In this document: positions 6,188 to 10,269 of the stretch, one piece after another
Numbering within the stretch: the stretch's first letter is position 1
How the letters are laid out: the number at the start of each line of letters is the position of its first letter
Assembly: GCA_943704525.1 (NCBI GenBank)
Contig: CALSCQ010003403.1
Span: 1-10,269, forward strand
Length of the DNA: 10,269 nt
Reading direction: 5' to 3'
From: Pigoraptor vietnamica
Lineage: Eukaryota; Opisthokonta; Filasterea
Position numbers and translations under genes: made by a program
Notes under the pieces: model-generated
Seen by the model: only the letters and a program-made list of their open reading frames with translations
What the model was told of the DNA's origin: nothing
Database searches by the model: none

Positions 6188-7426
6188 ATGGAGAACAAGC
6201 GCATCAAGACGCACGACTTTGAGGCCGCCTACGCCGCGCGCGACTGGGACGCCATCCTCGCCGCCAAGGACGAGCCCGGCGCCGCGTTTTACGTGGGCCT
6301 CTACCACGACACGGCCAAGCACGACTGGGTCGCCGCGCGCGAGTCGCTGCAGGCGGCGCTGGATGCGGGGGACACGCGCGCGTGCCTCGTGCTCGCGGCG
6401 TACGACCGCTTTTACCTCGGCATGAAGGAGCCGCCCGCGACGGCTATCGACCTCGGCGACGTCATTGCGCTCGCGGAGAAGTGCGATGTGGCGGGGCGCG
6501 AGTGGTTCGCGAAGCACGTGGGGCGCGGCGATTCGACGGCGGCCTTGTATGTGTTCACGACGCTCGAGCTGCCGACTGTGGAGAATGCCTTTTTCACTAA
6601 TGTTCGCCTGTTGGAGTGCGAAGAACGGCTTGATGTCGGGGTCGCTCACCCTCTCGTCGCTTTCCTCGTGGGGCACAAGTTGGTTACGTATGGGGGCTCG
6701 GCAGGGGAACAGCGTGGACTGCAACTTTTGAAAGTCGCGCAAGACGCAAATGTCTTGGTTGCGGCAATGGATCGCATTGTATATTTGTTGAGTCAACGGT
6801 TTGATGATCCTGTGGACGGCCAGAACTTGGCCGAGGAACTTTTTGTTCCCGGGGGGTTCTACTTGCTGCTTGAGCGATATCCCTTCCCCCCCGTGCATTA
6901 TCTTATTTACAAATTCATGGATGAGTATTGGTTTAAAGATGAGCCCAATATTACGAATTATGATTTGCAAACAAGGGCATCCGCTCGCCTGAAGAGGGCT
7001 GCCATGGCAGGACATCCAGACGCAATGGCACATTATTTCACATACCTCGGCCGGGCTGAGGGATATGCGATGGTACAGGAGGCCATTGTGGCAGGCAACG
7101 TGAGCCCAGCCAAAGTGTACTTGGCGAAGTGTCTGGCTGAGGGGATTCCGGGTGTTGTTGAACAAGATGTGTTTGCGGCCGAGTCAATACTCCACACACT
7201 CGTCTTCTGTGAGAATCGGGACGAATTGGCGGCACATGAACTGAATTTCTTGTATCGTGAAAACCGAGTGTTCCGTGGTCTCCACGACTGGGAAGAAGTT
7301 TACCTGGTGAAAGCAAAACGCATATTGCTGGATGGGGTTAAGAGCGGTTGCGGGTCTTGCCTTGAGCAACTCGATTTTTGGGAAAAATTCCCCGATTATG
7401 CTTGTTGCCCTGTTGTACTAAGTTGA
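6188..7426 (+). CDS. Intronless 412-aa helical-repeat protein, Sel1/TPR-like
   Basis: ATG at 6188 has a purine at -3 and G at +4, and GC content jumps at this point. The frame is open for 149 codons upstream but passes through AT-rich, GTCCCC-repeat DNA, which I read as promoter and leader. The in-frame ATG at 5880 is therefore less likely. The protein is soluble with no signal or membrane segment. Residues 31-75 (AAFYVGLYHDTAK... ARESLQAALDAGDTRA) and about 263-288 (RLKRAAMAGHPDAMAHYF) match the small-residue pattern of Sel1-like repeats, with weaker helical pairs in between. Such repeats usually mediate protein-protein contacts. No catalytic motif was seen and the specific role is unknown. 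The first ~130 codons almost always end in G or C, while later codons are mixed. The C-terminus (CGSCLEQLDFWEKFPDYACC) is Cys-rich and ends in TGA at 7424-7426. Confidence 0.8.
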   Translation: MENKRIKTHDFEAAYAARDWDAILAAKDEPGAAFYVGLYHDTAKHDWVAARESLQAALDAGDTRACLVLAAYDRFYLGMKEPPATAIDLGDVIALAEKCDVAGREWFAKHVGRGDSTAALYVFTTLELPTVENAFFTNVRLLECEERLDVGVAHPLVAFLVGHKLVTYGGSAGEQRGLQLLKVAQDANVLVAAMDRIVYLLSQRFDDPVDGQNLAEELFVPGGFYLLLERYPFPPVHYLIYKFMDEYWFKDEPNITNYDLQTRASARLKRAAMAGHPDAMAHYFTYLGRAEGYAMVQEAIVAGNVSPAKVYLAKCLAEGIPGVVEQDVFAAESILHTLVFCENRDELAAHELNFLYRENRVFRGLHDWEEVYLVKAKRILLDGVKSGCGSCLEQLDFWEKFPDYACCPVVLS

Positions 7427-7660
7427 TGCGCCTCAGGAATGAAAGACTGATTTACCAGTGTCACGACATCCACGTTTAGCGGGAAGGGGCTGTCAGACAT
7501 TGATTTCCTTTTTCCACTAATTTAGAGAGGGGAAAAGAGAAAAGAGGCCAAAACAGGCGCGTTTTACTTTAAAAAGGCAATTCAGGTATGGGAGTATAAC
7601 AAGCGGCATCCAACTGACTTATGCCGTTAGCTACCCGATTGTGGGGTTATAAACGGCATA

Positions 7661-7702
7661 CCGTTTACTAATGGCACAATGCCGTTAGTAAATGGCACAA
7701 AA
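7661..7702 (+). repeat. Two tandem 21-bp units
   Basis: CCGTTTACTAATGGCACAATG (7661-7681) is followed directly by CCGTTAGTAAATGGCACAAAA (7682-7702). The CCGTT and ATGGCACAA ends are conserved and the middle differs. A further partial match, GCCGTTAGC, lies at 7623. This is a small local duplication. Confidence 0.55.
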
Positions 7703-7950
7703 TCACTATCGGCACCCACAGTTTTGCTCAACTGCCAGACATCCGCCAGTTACATGCACATTGCTGGTTTGTTTGGCTTTCAGAAATCAACTCAGTCTCC
7801 ACAAATAATTTCACAATTGAAAGTGGGCTGTATTTGGCTGCTTTCACTGCGTTTGTTTGAGAACAGCATCACAAATTCTGCACATTCACGGCCGTATTGA
7901 TTGGTCTGCGTTGTCGGTGTATTGACACGACAATGGTCAAATGTTTGAAC

Positions 7951-7968
7951 GGCGTCCAAGAAGACGCC
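7951..7968. repeat. Hairpin GGCGTC / GACGCC
   Basis: Perfect 6-bp arms GGCGTC (7951-7956) and GACGCC (7963-7968) enclose CAAGAA. The related word GGCGTC recurs in the next hairpin 65 bp downstream. Confidence 0.4.
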
Positions 7969-8015
7969 AAATCTAACCGATAGGGGGTCAAAGTGGATCA
8001 AAGCTCATCATCAAT

Positions 8016-8040
8016 ACTGACGTCAACAAACGGCGTCAGT
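8016..8040. repeat. Hairpin ACTGACG / CGTCAGT
   Basis: Perfect 7-bp arms at 8016-8022 and 8034-8040 around 11 bases. The left arm overlaps TGACGTCA, a palindrome that in many eukaryotes is a bZIP (CRE-type) site. No gene start follows closely, so regulatory meaning is unproven. Confidence 0.4.
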
Positions 8041-8099
8041 GCTCTTGGCGTTGTTGTTGGCTGCGGCTGATGTTTCCGATAATTACGCTTGTTGACTGA

Positions 8100-8417
8100 G
8101 TCTACGCTCGATTCCGTTCAATCTGGCGTACTACCGACCGGACAATAACGCGTTATTTGCGGACAAAGGGCCAGTACGACAGTATACCTAATCGACGAAA
8201 GAGGATCTACGCCTCTGATTCAGCAACGAGAAAAAGCAGCCTAAATCTCCAGTACGTTCAAGAAAACGAAGCTATCGCGAGCAGAGCCGTTTTCGAAAAG
8301 CTAGAGCAGAGATTGAGCGAACGAATTAGAAGTCAAAAGCCACAGAGAAATCAGACTTCGGACCGCCAAGCACACAAGAGCGGACACCGCCTGGGTGCAT
8401 ATGGCTCTGTTTATTGA
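8100..8417 (+). pseudogene. Open frame of 105 codons without ATG near its start; possible gene remnant or exon
   Basis: The frame opens after TGA at 8097-8099 and runs to TGA at 8415-8417. The translation is hydrophilic and non-repetitive, with a segment likely to be helical or coiled coil (about VQENEAIASRAVFEKLEQ and LSERIRSQ) and a basic stretch RRKRIY. There is no initiator ATG and no recognised family. It could be an exon of a spliced gene (a CTGAG precedes it) or the relic of one. Composition is about half AT, unlike the GC-rich genes of the window. Confidence 0.25.
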
Positions 8418-9492
8418 TAATGTCAAGGCCTATTTATTGGGCAATTTCCAAGGGGCGGCAGAACGATAACTGAATCTTGTCATGCCTCCCTAATTAGCCT
8501 TGTCATGGGAACAATCATGTGTTACTGGTCTTGCCGTTGAGGAACTGCATCGGAAAAAACTGAACGGCTTGGATTTTCAAGCTGGCGCTTTCAATTATAG
8601 GCAGTGCTTCAATTTCGTGGACGCGCTCTAAGCAGAGGCTCTGTCCCTAGCTAAGCACTTTGCCAACAAAGGAGACCACACCCAAGGCATCGGGCCAGCC
8701 GACGTCATTATGGCATCATACGGCCGGCCGAGCGTCCGGACGGCGAACTGAAAACGCTTCCACCAACTCCGGCGCCCGGAGCATGAAGAAACAACGCCGG
8801 GAACTTCGAGACAAGTTTCGGAACTGCAAGAACTACAAAACGCGGATTGCAGGGGCGCGTATGCGTGTGTCGGTGGCGCTTGTATGCCGAAAACTTTCCG
8901 GCGTATGGGCGGCCATTGTTTCTGTGTGACTGTCTTTATGTGCGCACACTGCCGGGACGGCCTCTAAGAAGTTGCGGCGCGAGAAAAACCACCGCCGACG
9001 CACGGTAACGCAACTGCGGCGGCTGTTCCTCCCTAGAACTTTATTGTGGAGGTGTGCGTGTTTGTGATGTGGGCGAAATGGACAGTGCCGCCGAGATGGC
9101 ATACAAGCGCGCCACAGTGCTTAGTGGCGTACCGGCGGCCGTACTGCAGTGGCAGTGAGTCGGCTGTGTACCACCTCGAATTAAACTCCGGTGTTAAACG
9201 TGAAGAGTGGAGCAGCAAACTAAGCGAACAATTCTGTGTTATTTCGGGATTCTTCTTTGGCTTTAGTTCGTTATTTCATGGATTGCTTTTCCACACTCTT
9301 CGCCGGCCTAACAGTCGGGCGATTAGATCTTCACTGCCGGGCATATTCGGTGAGCGACGGGTAAGGAATTCGAGCACGGTGACCGCCGCGCATTACACCT
9401 GACCCAATTGATACAACTGAATGAGCTCACGTCGGAAGCATGGGATTACATAGGACTCTATTATGCCCGCACGGCAGGGAGAGGACAAGAAT
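8418..9492. other. Stretch without an identifiable gene
   Basis: Two open frames, 8660-8929 and 9046-9402 (plus strand), begin only at TTG or GTG and show no known domain. The first contains a basic MKKQRRELRDKFRNCKNYK. CACTGCCGGG occurs twice (about 8945 and 9330), and CCGGC words are frequent. I see no terminal inverted repeats or transposase motif that would make this a mobile element. Confidence 0.35.
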
Positions 9493-9493
9493 A

Positions 9494-9549
<56 letters not shown>
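9493..9549 (+). repeat. (ACGC)14 tetranucleotide microsatellite
   Basis: 57 bases of uninterrupted ACGC, slightly over 14 units. Alternating purine-pyrimidine DNA of this kind can adopt Z-form. In all frames it gives Arg/Thr/His/Ala or Val/Arg/Ala/Cys repeats, which explains the long artificial frames on both strands here. The perfect array implies recent slippage and should vary between strains. Confidence 0.95.
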
Positions 9550-9550
<1 letters not shown>

Positions 9551-9680
9551 CCCTCGGCTGATGGACGTCAAAAAATTGATCAATTCGGCCGCCGGCGAGC
9601 AACGGTTACTCACACCGACAGGAGTACTCCCCGTGACTCACACTGCTTTTCGTCGCCGTTCCAATTACATTTGCACTCTC

Positions 9681-10142
9681 TCACAAATGGTGAATTGCAA
9701 AGCGTATCATCAAAATATCGGCAAGGCAAACACATGCATTTGCCTGGAAGCAGCGGCCATCGTTACAATCACGCCCATGTAACCCTTTCAGTTCATCTGA
9801 CGGGGTGCCTCCGAGGCCCCTTTTTGGCCGGCCCGGCGCCACAAACGGCTGCTGTCCTTGCAGACTTGGAAACGGCCAATTTGGCAGTCCAAACAGAGGA
9901 GGTCTCAGTTGGTCAATGTAGGACCTTTCAGCAGTGCCCATGCGAAGCAGCTCCTTGATAACTTCCTTTCCAACCTTGTCAGCATCGCTTAATGCTTCGC
10001 GTAGTGACTGTTCAACAACAGCTTCCCGATTCGCCGTGGTGGCAGGTACACTCCTGGCGATTGACTCCTTCAAGTCGGCAACTGCGAGAAATAAACCAAG
10101 GCCGGCATTAAAATTGGCAGCCGTAATCAATTGTTCCACCAT
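9681..10142 (-). CDS. Telomere-adjacent open frame, 153 residues, family unknown
   Basis: ATG at 10142-10140, stop at 9681-9683. The first ~95 residues look like genuine protein: amphipathic helices (LKESIARSVPATTANREAVV, SDADKVGKEVIKELLRMG) followed by a Pro-rich RPPLFGLPNWPFP motif. The last ~35 residues are less protein-like, so an intron near ATGAACTGAAAGGGTTACAT or a decayed end is possible. The frame remains open upstream straight into CCCTAA repeats, so no normal promoter exists. Either this is the remainder of a longer gene cut by chromosome breakage and telomere addition, or a decaying element close to the telomere. No domain is recognised. Confidence 0.4.
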   Translation of the reverse strand: MVEQLITAANFNAGLGLFLAVADLKESIARSVPATTANREAVVEQSLREALSDADKVGKEVIKELLRMGTAERSYIDQLRPPLFGLPNWPFPSLQGQQPFVAPGRPKRGLGGTPSDELKGLHGRDCNDGRCFQANACVCLADILMIRFAIHHL

Positions 10143-10150
10143 AAAATTAA

Positions 10151-10269
10151 GGGTTAGGGTTAGGGTTAGGGTTAGGGTTAGGGTTAGGGTTAGGGTTAGG
10201 GTTAGGGTTAGGGTTAGGGTTAGGGTTAGGGTTAGGGTTAGGGTTAGGGTTAGGGTTAGGGTTAGGGTT
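10151..10269 (+). repeat. Terminal telomere array (TTAGGG)n
   Basis: 119 bases of perfect GGGTTA repeats, close to 20 units, reaching the window end with the G-rich strand pointing outward. This is the canonical orientation for a right chromosome end. The junction AAAATTAA|GGGTTA shares TTA with the repeat, as seen when telomerase adds repeats to a short matching end. The perfect array shows an accurate telomerase template and no variant repeats at the boundary. Confidence 0.97.

Larger units (their letters stand above)
7427..8099. other. Intergenic region downstream of the Sel1-like gene
   Basis: No gene is supported. The AT-rich start should hold the 3' end of the upstream transcript. It contains inverted ATGCCGTT (7621-7628) and AACGGCAT (7652-7659), a 21-bp duplication at 7661-7702 and two short hairpins at 7951-7968 and 8016-8040. 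An open frame at 7679-7900 lacks an identifiable product. Confidence 0.5.

Noticed and set aside
5876-7165. 429-residue minus-strand frame opposite the Sel1-like gene
   Set aside because: Antisense to a better-supported frame with a Kozak-like ATG and helical-repeat pattern; it also spans the AT-rich promoter region.
9046-9402. 118-residue plus-strand frame
   Set aside because: Begins at GTG rather than ATG, no domain or consistent codon bias.
9393-9958. Frames crossing the ACGC microsatellite on both strands
   Set aside because: Kept open by the tetranucleotide repeat (His/Ala/Arg/Thr or Val/Arg/Ala/Cys strings); not coding.

Overview
The window is the end of a eukaryotic linear chromosome. 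It closes with about 20 TTAGGG repeats (10151-10269), G-rich strand running 5'->3' toward the window end, as expected for a right-hand telomere. Coding regions are GC-rich. One minus-strand gene is best read as split by several short introns (about 75-110 bp) with GT donors, CTGAC/CTAAC-like branch motifs, pyrimidine tracts and CAG acceptors. TTAGGG telomeres, compact introns, GC-rich codons and low-complexity proteins suggest a free-living protist; an amoebozoan such as an Acanthamoeba relative would fit, but the sequence alone does not prove the group. No rRNA, tRNA, CRISPR array or recognisable transposase or reverse transcriptase was seen.

Layout: (1) 1-2.4 kb is gene-poor subtelomeric-type DNA with an AT-rich 17-20 bp tandem repeat, two blocks (about 225-600 and 1274-1700) of one degenerate GTGATTGTGCG-type minisatellite, a strong hairpin and a diverged inverted repeat. 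(2) 2.46-5.5 kb, minus strand, is one spliced gene. Its 5' exon encodes four CxxC pairs (probable zinc-binding region). A long third exon encodes polyproline, Gln-rich, six 17-residue RHGLDRERDDRRRLDDD repeats, aromatic/Arg/Pro/Asp repeats of about 30 residues and an RG-rich end. The 3' exons encode Pro-rich and Ser/Asp-rich tails. (3) 5.5-6.19 kb is the divergent intergenic region, with a degenerate tandem repeat of 143 bp period. (4) 6188-7426, plus strand, is an intronless 412-aa helical-repeat (Sel1/TPR-like) protein with a marked internal shift in codon GC. (5) 7.43-9.68 kb holds no gene I can name, only hairpins, a short tandem repeat, two weak open frames and a (CGCA)14 microsatellite. 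(6) 9681-10142, minus strand, is an open frame whose ATG lies eight bases from the first telomere repeat, so its upstream region has been replaced by telomere.

The two well-supported genes are divergently arranged around the 143-bp repeat region and could share control sequences. Nothing in the sequence shows that they work together. Exon boundaries were deduced by hand from splice signals and reading phase and need transcript support.
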